This document shows positions 41,724 through 48,071 of a DNA stretch of 48,071 nt, one piece after another. The notes under the pieces were generated by a model. It searched no databases and was not told where the DNA came from. It saw nothing but the letters and a program-made list of their open reading frames with translations. The position numbers and the translations under genes are program-made. How positions within the stretch are numbered: the stretch's first letter is position 1; the number at the start of each line of letters is the position of its first letter. Source of the DNA: Flavobacteriales bacterium (GTDB lineage: Bacteria; Bacteroidota; Bacteroidia; CAIKAF01); NCBI GenBank assembly GCA_022402535.1, contig JAKRSD010000003.1:1-48071 (forward strand). Direction: 5' to 3'.

Positions 41724-41765
41724 CCCCTTCACGAACTTCGATTCGAAGAATAAATATTTCAGATT

Positions 41766-43007
41766 ATGACACTTGTTTCATCGAAAATCCAATCTGCGGA
41801 AGCCATTGAATTAGAAAACCTTTACGGAGCCCACAATTATCATCCGCTACCTGTGGTGCTTGAACGTGCCCTCGGAGTAGAAATGTGGGATTGTGAAGGA
41901 AAACGCTATCTGGATTTTCTTTCGGCCTATTCAGCCGTCAATCAGGGACATTGTCACCCAAAAATTATCGGAGCCCTTACCGAGCAGGCGCAAAAACTGA
42001 CCCTCACTTCGCGTGCTTTTCACAATAACCTGTTGGGCCAATATGCCCGTTTTGTTTGCGATTATTTCCAATATGAACGCATGCTGCCCATGAATTCCGG
42101 GGTAGAAGCCTGCGAAACTGCCGTGAAACTGGCCCGCCGCTGGGGATATGATGTAAAGGGGATTCCTGACGGGAAAGCGAAAATCGTGTTTGTGGAAGGC
42201 AATTTCTGGGGACGTTCCATTGCGGCCATTTCATCCAGCACTGATCCCTCCAGCTTTAAAGGATTCGGACCGTATGTTCCCGGATTTGAAATTATCCCCT
42301 ACAACAATCTGCCGGCTTTGGAGAAAGCCCTGGAAGACCCTCATGTGGCGGCATTTATGTGTGAACCCATTCAGGGCGAAGCGGGCGTGGTGGTTCCTGA
42401 TGAAGGGTATCTGCCTGCCGTGAGCCGTTTATGCAAAGAAAAAAAGGTACTTTTTATCGCCGATGAAGTGCAGACCGGAATTGCCCGCACGGGTAAATTA
42501 TTGGCCTGCGACCATGAAAACGTAAAACCCGATATTCTGGTGTTGGGAAAAGCCCTCTCCGGAGGCGTGTATCCCGTTTCGTGTGTACTGTCTTCTTCGG
42601 AAGTGATTCTGACCATTCATCCGGGTGAGCATGGTTCCACATTTGGCGGAAATCCCTTGGCCTGCGCCGTGGCCATGGCGGCCCTTACCGTGGTGAAAGA
42701 CGAAAAATTGGTAGAAAATGCCGAAAAAATGGGCACCCTGCTCCGCAAAAAACTGGTGGAAATTGAAAGCAGCCGCATCAATGCCATCCGCGGAAAAGGA
42801 TTATTGAATGCCATTGATATCCGCACCAAAAACGGAGTATCCGCCTGGGATGTATGCATGAAAATGAAAGAAAACGGTTTGTTGGCCAAACCCACCCACG
42901 ATACCATCATCCGTCTGGCTCCACCATTAGTAATTACGGAAGCCCAGGTATTGGAAGCGGCAGAAATCATTAAAGAGAGTATTCTTTATTTTGACCGTAT
43001 CGGATAA
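41766..43007 (+). CDS. rocD: Ornithine aminotransferase
   Basis: The 413-residue class III aminotransferase turns ornithine and 2-oxoglutarate into glutamate semialdehyde and glutamate. [29 protein letters not shown] is typical of ornithine aminotransferases. [30 protein letters not shown] (Asp233 binds the PLP ring nitrogen), and Lys262 in [13 protein letters not shown] form the active site. [23 protein letters not shown] follows. Length and motifs are complete. It is separated by 3 bp from the membrane glycosyltransferase gene, a surprising partner. Confidence 0.95.
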   Translation: MTLVSSKIQSAEAIELENLYGAHNYHPLPVVLERALGVEMWDCEGKRYLDFLSAYSAVNQGHCHPKIIGALTEQAQKLTLTSRAFHNNLLGQYARFVCDYFQYERMLPMNSGVEACETAVKLARRWGYDVKGIPDGKAKIVFVEGNFWGRSIAAISSSTDPSSFKGFGPYVPGFEIIPYNNLPALEKALEDPHVAAFMCEPIQGEAGVVVPDEGYLPAVSRLCKEKKVLFIADEVQTGIARTGKLLACDHENVKPDILVLGKALSGGVYPVSCVLSSSEVILTIHPGEHGSTFGGNPLACAVAMAALTVVKDEKLVENAEKMGTLLRKKLVEIESSRINAIRGKGLLNAIDIRTKNGVSAWDVCMKMKENGLLAKPTHDTIIRLAPPLVITEAQVLEAAEIIKESILYFDRIG

Positions 43008-43010
43008 CCG

Positions 43011-44477
43011 ATGCTGCGCAAACCTGAACATGTATTCCTGCTGTTTCTGCTGTGTTTTCTGGCAGTGCAGATTCCTTTTCTTCAAGCCGATCCCCATCCT
43101 GAAGTTTCGCCCTATTCGCGCGATGCATTTACTGACGAGGGGCTCAATACTTCGCAGGTAACCAATAAGGTAAATCACGGTTATTTTGGGGTGGATGAAT
43201 GCGATAACCTCATCAAAACGCCTTTGTTCAGCGCCTGGTTGTATCCTGCTTACAAACTGTTTGGCACCACCATTTTAGCAGGAAGAACCTGGGTGCTTTT
43301 GGGGTGTTTATTCCTCTTGTTTTGGATTTCCAGAAAACAACGTTTTCCTCTTGAAGTATTGATGTTGAGTCTGTTTACGGTGTTTTTGCAATACCATGTG
43401 TTTCAATACCTGCATTTTACCATGGCAGAAGCCTCCTCCACGTTGTTGATTTTGGCGGCTTTGGTCTGTATGCTTCAGTATGCAAAAGCCCCGAAGGTGA
43501 AATTTATTATGGGTGCTGCGGCTTTTCTGTGGGCGGCCGTATTTACTAAAAATCAGTTTGCTTATGCTCTTCCGCTTATGCCGGGTTGGATTATATTGAT
43601 TCATCTTCAGCAAAAGACATTATTTTCCGCAGCCGCATGGAAAAACCTGTTTATCTCTTTAGGAATGCTGGCGTTGGGGGCCTTGGTTTATTATCTGATT
43701 TGGTATTTGCCGGTAAAAGAAACTTACGATTATGTAATGGCCGATCAGGCGGATGGGCGTTTCATTCCGCTTGCGGAACTGAACCCGATGGCCACCGATC
43801 ATGCCCTTGAATTTTTAACCGGAAAATATATGCGGGCCTTCACCTGGTTTTGTCTGGCTTCTGTTCCCCTGTTTTTGGTGCATGTTTTCACATCCTCAAA
43901 TAAAACGTACACTACACTGAGTCTGCTGCTTTTGTTGTGGGCTTTATTTGAAGTCCACAAATTTGCGATGTGGTTTGTGCCTTCCCGTTATCTGGTGCCG
44001 GTGCTCATTTCCTGGGGATTGTTTGCCACCGTGCAGTTTGCCTGGGCTTTGCAAAATGCACTCAACGGAAAAGTGTATACGCGCCTTCTTTTTCTGTTTT
44101 ATTCTTTGTTTTTCTTATGGACGGTGGGTACTCATCTTTCCGCTGTGAATACATTATATCAAGAGCGAAGTTTCGCCATTTTGGAAACGAACCGTTATCT
44201 GGCCAAACTGAATCTGAAAAACAGAACCGTTGCGGGTCCATGGGCTCCCACACTGGCCAGGGAGAGCGGAGCCAAAGTAATTCCCGTGTGGTATGGCTAT
44301 TTTAATGATGAATTTCTGATGGAAAAACACAATCCCCGCATCATCATTTCCGAAAAAGGGGAAACCGATTCGGGCGGCGCTTTCGAAAAAAGAGGAATTT
44401 ATCTGCATGAACGGGCCGATTCCACAAGAGAAGTGAACGTGGCGCACTATAATCTGGTAATTTATTTTTTGCCTTAA
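43011..44477 (+). CDS. Polytopic membrane protein, GT39/ArnT-like glycosyltransferase
   Basis: The 488-residue protein has about 11 helices. A first external loop carries YSRDAFTDEGLNTSQVTNKVNHGYFGVDECDNLIKTPLFSAW, in which the acidic residues match the position of the catalytic Asp/Glu in GT39-type enzymes. YPAYKLFGTTILAGRTW and a late FVPSRYLVPVLISWGLF follow, with a soluble C-terminal portion. It resembles the product of 8485-9933 in size and layout but not closely in sequence. The donor would be a polyprenyl-phosphate sugar, by analogy. It is 3 bp downstream of rocD and probably co-transcribed. Confidence 0.78.
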   Translation: MLRKPEHVFLLFLLCFLAVQIPFLQADPHPEVSPYSRDAFTDEGLNTSQVTNKVNHGYFGVDECDNLIKTPLFSAWLYPAYKLFGTTILAGRTWVLLGCLFLLFWISRKQRFPLEVLMLSLFTVFLQYHVFQYLHFTMAEASSTLLILAALVCMLQYAKAPKVKFIMGAAAFLWAAVFTKNQFAYALPLMPGWIILIHLQQKTLFSAAAWKNLFISLGMLALGALVYYLIWYLPVKETYDYVMADQADGRFIPLAELNPMATDHALEFLTGKYMRAFTWFCLASVPLFLVHVFTSSNKTYTTLSLLLLLWALFEVHKFAMWFVPSRYLVPVLISWGLFATVQFAWALQNALNGKVYTRLLFLFYSLFFLWTVGTHLSAVNTLYQERSFAILETNRYLAKLNLKNRTVAGPWAPTLARESGAKVIPVWYGYFNDEFLMEKHNPRIIISEKGETDSGGAFEKRGIYLHERADSTREVNVAHYNLVIYFLP

Positions 44478-44498
44478 GGCTTCGTTCTTATTTTTTTA

Positions 44499-44506
44499 TA
44501 CATTTG
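44499..44506 (+). promoter_or_regulatory. Promoter -7 box for the lipoprotein gene at 44541
   Basis: TACATTTG matches TAnnTTTG exactly, 34 nt before the ATG at 44541, in the 63-bp gap after the glycosyltransferase gene. Confidence 0.5.
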
Positions 44507-44540
44507 AAATAATAATCAAACGGGTATATTTATCATTCAC

Positions 44541-44954
44541 ATGAACAAACGCATTTTATTTTTACTGCTTCCCGCTTTCGCTTTGTTTTTATTATTCTCT
44601 TGTAATCGCGAAAGCACTTACACTATCCAGCTTCATAATATTTCGAACAGCAATGTGCGGGTACAGGTAAAACTGGATCCCATGTTTGCCGCACCGGGTC
44701 AGAACCTGAATATTATGGACAAACAAATGTTTCAGGGACAGTATCTGGAAATTTATTACAACAAAGGCGTGGGCATTTCTTTGCCAACCAAAGATGATTC
44801 ACTGCTGCGCTACATCGTATTGGTGTCAAACGAAGACAGTATTTTCACCACGAAAAATTTCCGTCGCCTTTCTATTTACAGTCAGGTAGGAGACGAGAAA
44901 AAGAGAAATTTCATTTATGAGGCGAAAATATTTTCGGAAGATTTTCCGGAATAA
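44541..44954 (+). CDS. Small lipoprotein, unknown function
   Basis: The 137-residue product has a lipoprotein signal (ILFLLLPAFALFLLFSC, lipid Cys21). The mature part is strand-rich (YTIQLHNISNSNVRVQVKLDP, GQYLEIYYNKGVGISLP, RYIVLVSNEDSIFTT, NFIYEAKIFSEDFPE), like a small immunoglobulin- or barrel-type domain. No family is recognised. Its stop codon is directly adjacent to the stop of the convergent TIGR02757 gene, with no bases between. Confidence 0.68.
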   Translation: MNKRILFLLLPAFALFLLFSCNRESTYTIQLHNISNSNVRVQVKLDPMFAAPGQNLNIMDKQMFQGQYLEIYYNKGVGISLPTKDDSLLRYIVLVSNEDSIFTTKNFRRLSIYSQVGDEKKRNFIYEAKIFSEDFPE

Positions 44955-45743
44955 TCAGCTGAATTTTTCGAATACGCCCAAGCCATAAAGGGCAAAATCA
45001 TATTGAACGGGGTCTTTTGGATTTAATAATCTGAGAGACCCCGTTAATTCTTCCGCGGCATTCCGGTCGTCCTGTGTACGTGTCAAAAGACCTAATTTAC
45101 GGGCTGTCCGTCCGGAGTGCACATCCAAAGGACAAATCAATACCGAAGGAGAAATGTTTTTCCAGCAGCCAAAATCAACGCCGGCATGGTCTTCCCTCAC
45201 CATCCATCTCAAAAACATGTTTATGCGCTTGGCTGCCGAACCGGTTTCGGGGTCAGAAAGATGTTTGCGGGTCCGTGGCAGATGTTCCGTTCGGAAAAAC
45301 ACTTCTTTCACATGTGAAATGGCACCCATCATATCGCCCCGTTGTTGAAGTCCTTCATAGAAAAGGGCTTCCATATCCGGGTAATTCCTATATACTTCGC
45401 GAAGGGCATGGATAAACCCCAGACAATCGTCACCGTTAAACGTCCGGTGTACAAATTGGGAAAAGGGTTTTAAATCGGAGGGTCGGTGTTCAGTAATAAA
45501 ACGGTACGGTTCATTGCCCATCCCCTGCATCAGCCTGTCGGCATTTTTCAAGATGGTTACTCGTTGTCCCCAGGCTAAGGTGGCGGCAAAAAAACCGGCA
45601 ATTTCGCGGTCACGTTTTTCCACAAAACGATGCGGAATTGAAATCGGGTCGGTACTGATGAAATCCGGCGTGTTATATTTTTTTACATATACATCTAAAA
45701 AACGCTTCAGTTCCTGGGCGTTTTCCGGGTGTTTTATCTCCAT
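44955..45743 (-). CDS. TIGR02757 family protein
   Basis: The 262-residue protein matches the conserved family TIGR02757. Near the N-terminus are STDPISIPHRFVEKRDREIAGFFAATLAWGQRVTILKNADRLM (split over two elements). LDVHSGRTARKLGLLTRTQDDRNAAEELTGSLRLLNPKDPVQYDFALYGLGV follows near the end. The helix-rich layout and the LNPxDPVxYDFALxGLG end recall helix-hairpin-helix DNA-glycosylase folds, but no activity is established. It is third in the operon EamA transporter - pyrophosphohydrolase - TIGR02757, 10 bp after the previous stop. Confidence 0.9.
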   Translation of the reverse strand: MEIKHPENAQELKRFLDVYVKKYNTPDFISTDPISIPHRFVEKRDREIAGFFAATLAWGQRVTILKNADRLMQGMGNEPYRFITEHRPSDLKPFSQFVHRTFNGDDCLGFIHALREVYRNYPDMEALFYEGLQQRGDMMGAISHVKEVFFRTEHLPRTRKHLSDPETGSAAKRINMFLRWMVREDHAGVDFGCWKNISPSVLICPLDVHSGRTARKLGLLTRTQDDRNAAEELTGSLRLLNPKDPVQYDFALYGLGVFEKFS

Positions 45744-45753
45744 CAGTTACCAA

Positions 45754-46164
45754 TTATTTCAAATGTGATTCGATGATTTTATTAATATCCGGTTTAAAGT
45801 AGTGAGGTCCTTTCAGCACTTTGCCGTCTTCACGGTAAATGGGTTTTCCGTCAGCCCCCAATTTACTCATATTACTGCGGTGAATTTCGTCAAACACCTC
45901 TTCAATCACATGCTGAAGGCCGTGTTTAAGAATGGTTCCGCACAAAATATATAACTGATCGCCGAGAGCATCAGCAATTTCGGTAAGGTTTCCTTCGCGG
46001 CAGGCTTCCAGATATTCTTCATTTTCTTCGCGGATGAGCTCATAGCGGAGTAAGGCCCCTTCGAGTGAAATATCGGCCACGGGCGAATACTTATTTTCTA
46101 TACCGAAAGCATTATGAAATTCCTCCACGGAGGCAATCTGTTTTTGTAAAGCGGTTTTGCTCAT
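45754..46164 (-). CDS. MazG-like all-alpha NTP pyrophosphohydrolase
   Basis: The 136-residue protein has the all-alpha NTP-PPase metal site: Glu46, Glu47, Glu50 in REENEEYLEA, then Glu62 and Asp65 in EIADALGDQLY (the ExxE...ExxD pattern). It should hydrolyse (d)NTPs to monophosphate and pyrophosphate, as a house-cleaning enzyme. The C-terminal part (EVFDEIHRSNMSKLGADGKPIYREDGKVLKGPHYFKPDI) is typical of the phosphoribosyl-ATP-pyrophosphatase-like MazG-related group. The start overlaps the transporter stop as ATGA. Confidence 0.9.
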   Translation of the reverse strand: MSKTALQKQIASVEEFHNAFGIENKYSPVADISLEGALLRYELIREENEEYLEACREGNLTEIADALGDQLYILCGTILKHGLQHVIEEVFDEIHRSNMSKLGADGKPIYREDGKVLKGPHYFKPDINKIIESHLK

Positions 46165-47006
46165 GTTTTTATGTTTTTATTTCCCGAACGCACATTCACC
46201 ACCACTCCGGTAACGATCATCAGCATACCCAGCAGGGAAAGCAGGTTGTACGTTTCACCAAAGAAAAGAAATCCCCAGGCAAAAGAGAAAATCAGGCCCA
46301 GATATTTCATTCCGGAAGCGGCGGAAGCCGATTCGGCCATGAATGCCTTGGTCATAAACAATTGTCCGAGCTGGGTGCAGATACCCACGGCCAACAAAAA
46401 TAACCAATCGGTTCCCACGGGGGTTTTCCATACAAATAGGGATATAATCCCCATGACGGGAACCGCCACAATGGGAAACCAGGTAACCACCACAATGGGT
46501 TCCACTTTTCCTTTCATCACACCGATGCTGTAGTACGCCAATCCGGCAAATAGCGCCGAAACCACCCCCAATGCGGCATACAAAGGCAAAATGCGGTGAT
46601 CAAACCCCTGCATCACCACCACGCCGGCAAAAGAAAGTCCGAACATCAGCCAGCGGATCAAGGGCACTTTTTCTTTCAGAAAGAAAAATGAAAACACGGC
46701 CGTAAATACCGGCGATAAGTATTGAATGGTAGCGGCGCCTGCCAACGGTAGTTTTTGCAGGGTGATGAAAAACAGGGTGAGTGCAATGACACCCGTTACT
46801 CCCCGCATGAATAAAAACCGTACATCTCCTTTGAACGGGTTGATACGCATCCGGTAGAGATATTGGGCACTCAGCAGCAACGAAATCAGGGAACGGAAAA
46901 ATACGATTTCGGTGGGAGGCAGGTGCGGCAAAAACTTCACGCCCAAATTCATAAGCGAAAAGAAGAACACCGAAAGCAGCATGTATTTAACCATGGAACG
47001 GTTCAT
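46161..47006 (-). CDS. EamA/DMT-family transporter
   Basis: The 281-residue protein has ten hydrophobic helices in two EamA repeats. The first has FLPHLPPTEIVFFRSLISLLLS and LPLAGAATIQYLSPVFTAVFSFFFLKEKVPLIRW. The second has KGKVEPIVVVTWFPIVAV, GMKYLGLIFSFAWGFLFFGETYNLLSLLGMLMIVTGVV (read across the repeat end). DMT transporters export metabolites; the substrate is not predictable. A -7 box TATCTTTG ends 5 nt before the ATG at 47006, implying a leaderless mRNA unless M5 (46994) is used. It is first in a three-gene operon. Confidence 0.9.
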   Translation of the reverse strand: MNRSMVKYMLLSVFFFSLMNLGVKFLPHLPPTEIVFFRSLISLLLSAQYLYRMRINPFKGDVRFLFMRGVTGVIALTLFFITLQKLPLAGAATIQYLSPVFTAVFSFFFLKEKVPLIRWLMFGLSFAGVVVMQGFDHRILPLYAALGVVSALFAGLAYYSIGVMKGKVEPIVVVTWFPIVAVPVMGIISLFVWKTPVGTDWLFLLAVGICTQLGQLFMTKAFMAESASAASGMKYLGLIFSFAWGFLFFGETYNLLSLLGMLMIVTGVVVNVRSGNKNIKT

Positions 47007-47011
47007 GGGGC

Positions 47012-47019
47012 CAAAGATA
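47012..47019 (-). promoter_or_regulatory. Promoter -7 box for the EamA operon
   Basis: The minus strand reads TATCTTTG, an exact TAnnTTTG match, ending 5 nt before the ATG at 47006. The transcript would begin at the start codon, or use the in-frame ATG at 46994 with a leader of about 12 nt. Confidence 0.6.
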
Positions 47020-47046
47020 GGAGCCGTTCATTCTACGGCATTACTT

Positions 47047-47071
47047 TATAGGAAATAGCTTCCTATATTTG
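47047..47071 (+). promoter_or_regulatory. -7 box overlapped by an inverted repeat, upstream of the DUF2807 gene
   Basis: TATATTTG (47064-47071) is an exact TAnnTTTG box 16 nt before the ATG at 47088. TATAGGAA (47047-47054) and TTCCTATA (47060-47067) form a perfect 8-bp inverted repeat that runs into the box, a candidate repressor site. The EamA operon reads away in the other direction. Confidence 0.55.
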
Positions 47072-47087
47072 TAAAAATTGTATTCAG

Positions 47088-47801
47088 ATGAAAAACCGGA
47101 TTTTTCAATTGTGCGTAGTACTTTTCTCAGCTTCGATGCTGTATTCCTGTGTAAACGGAAAAGGGGAGATTATTACCGAAACCGTGGGAGTGAATAATTT
47201 CACAAAAATTGACCATGGCACCAAAGGCCGCATGACGCTGGTGGAAGATAATAATCAGTTTCTGGTGTTTACCGGACATCAGAATTTATTTGACATATTA
47301 AAAATCGAAGTGAGTTCGGGGGTTTTAAAAATTCGCACAAAAGCCGGGAAATCCATCGGTAAATTTGAAGAAATGCATTTTGAGGTACATACGCCGTTTG
47401 TAGAAGAAATTAAGGTGAGCGGCCCCGGTTCTGTATTAAGTGAAGGAAATATAACAGGCGACCGTTTTACCGGGGTGGTGAGCAGCAACGGAAAATTAGA
47501 AGTAAATCAACTCGATACCGATTTTACCGAAGCCGTAATTTCGGGTTCCGGAAGCCTTACGCTGCGCGGAAAAACAAACAAAGCGGAATTGGGGGTAGGT
47601 TCTGCCGGGCAGTTATACGCCTTTGAATGTATTGCCAAAGAAAATCTGGTGGAACTACGCGGAAACGGAATCATTGAAACCACCACCACCGATAAACTGG
47701 ATGTACGCCTGATTGGCAATGGGGGTATCTATTACAAAGGTAATCCCGTGATCAATACGATTGTGAATAGCGGACAGGGTGTGTTGGTGAATGCGAATTA
47801 A
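47088..47801 (+). CDS. DUF2807 (head GIN domain) lipoprotein
   Basis: The 237-residue product has a lipoprotein signal ending MLYSC (lipid Cys21). The mature part is the DUF2807 right-handed beta-helix. Typical phrases are VGVNNFTKIDHGTKGRMTLVEDNNQFLVF, GVLKIRTKAGKSIGKF, VEEIKVSGPGSVLSEGNI, AVISGSGSLTLRGKTNKAELGVGSAGQLYA and VELRGNGIIETTTTDKLDVRLIGNGGIYYKGNPVI, each one turn or more of the helix. It is likely an outer-membrane or surface adhesin-like lipoprotein; the role is not established. Single gene with its own promoter and operator-like inverted repeat. Confidence 0.9.
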   Translation: MKNRIFQLCVVLFSASMLYSCVNGKGEIITETVGVNNFTKIDHGTKGRMTLVEDNNQFLVFTGHQNLFDILKIEVSSGVLKIRTKAGKSIGKFEEMHFEVHTPFVEEIKVSGPGSVLSEGNITGDRFTGVVSSNGKLEVNQLDTDFTEAVISGSGSLTLRGKTNKAELGVGSAGQLYAFECIAKENLVELRGNGIIETTTTDKLDVRLIGNGGIYYKGNPVINTIVNSGQGVLVNAN

Positions 47802-48071
47802 GCGGTGTGTTTTTTTAAGTTGTACTTCTGCATGCAGTAATTTTCTTCTCACTTGCGCAGTACCATCCGCTTCAGTCAGGTTATACTTTGACTTGATGTG
47901 TTAGATTTTCTGCATTTGCAAATGAGAAAATACAATATCTTTTATTTTGTAGGAAAATAATAAACTGGGCATGATACCCCATTCTGGTCAATTCACAATA
48001 AGTTTTATGGATTGACTGTCTTAGACCCCTAAATTACCGGATAAATTTTTAAAAACAGATTAGGTCTGCTT
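47802..48071. other. 270-bp spacer to window end, inverted repeat inside
   Basis: No gene is visible. The only clear structure is the 12-bp perfect palindrome CATTTGCAAATG (47913-47924). It is flanked by TTTTC (47906-47910) and GAAAA (47926-47930), giving an interrupted 25-bp inverted repeat. It could be an operator for a gene beyond the window or a terminator-like hairpin. Confidence 0.45.

Overview
The window reads as chromosomal DNA of a member of the Bacteroidota. The evidence is three proteins ending in type IX secretion (T9SS) sorting domains, a gliding-associated (CHU_C-like) domain in a small lipoprotein, the families DUF5777, DUF5995 and TIGR02757, a Bacteroidota-type leucyl-tRNA synthetase, and more than a dozen promoter -7 boxes of the form TAnnTTTG where Shine-Dalgarno sequences are absent. 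I cannot resolve the order or genus. Most genes look like ordinary mid-G+C chromosomal genes. Several stretches are visibly A+T-rich: 1-2,600, 7,139-8,400, the second half of 21,347-22,387, and patches inside leuS and inside the beta-helix gene.

Layout: 1-2,600 is an accessory A+T-rich stretch with dispersed GC-hairpin repeats, a ParE/RelE-type toxin-antitoxin pair and two orphan genes. 2,838-5,266 holds secreted and lipoprotein genes, including a tandem paralogous pair. 5,388-8,400 holds a Na/Pi cotransporter, a secreted protein and a DUF1801 protein. 8,485-12,202 is a minus-strand unit, ugd - UDP-glucuronate decarboxylase - membrane glycosyltransferase, which would make UDP-xylose and probably serves surface glycans. 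12,326-13,808 holds a CHU_C-like lipoprotein and tryptophan 2,3-dioxygenase. 14,320-21,292 holds leuS, an unknown protein, a nucleoid-associated protein, an acyl-CoA dehydrogenase and a DUF5995 protein, separated by unusual short-period repeat arrays. 21,347-24,023 holds an A+T-rich lipoprotein and a T9SS beta-helix protein. 24,018-29,543 is a tightly packed minus-strand run: sugar kinase-like ATPase, trpS, aminotransferase, manC, secreted protein, SDR.

29,673-33,504 holds a TlpA-like thioredoxin, a tRNA-Arg(CCU) on the minus strand, and a compact plus-strand operon: OB-fold protein, two small c-type-cytochrome-like lipoproteins, YceI and a DUF5777 beta-barrel. That operon is the best candidate here for a little-described system, probably a cell-envelope redox module. 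33,582-36,362 holds a T9SS-secreted alpha/beta hydrolase and three unknown genes. 36,450-41,696 holds an S4 RNA-binding protein, a T9SS BNR/VPS10-like beta-propeller protein and an MMPL/RND transporter. 41,766-47,801 holds ornithine aminotransferase, a second membrane glycosyltransferase, a lipoprotein, a three-gene minus-strand operon (EamA transporter, MazG-like pyrophosphohydrolase, TIGR02757) and a DUF2807 lipoprotein.

Other points to note are the oversized A+T-rich insert in LeuRS just before KMSKS; 7-bp-period arrays abutting the start codons of two genes; a 20-bp perfect palindrome made of two opposed TACATTTG boxes; and two reading frames (leuS, trpS) whose longest version begins inside the promoter -7 box, which settles their true starts. 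All assignments come from reading the sequence; no database search was run.
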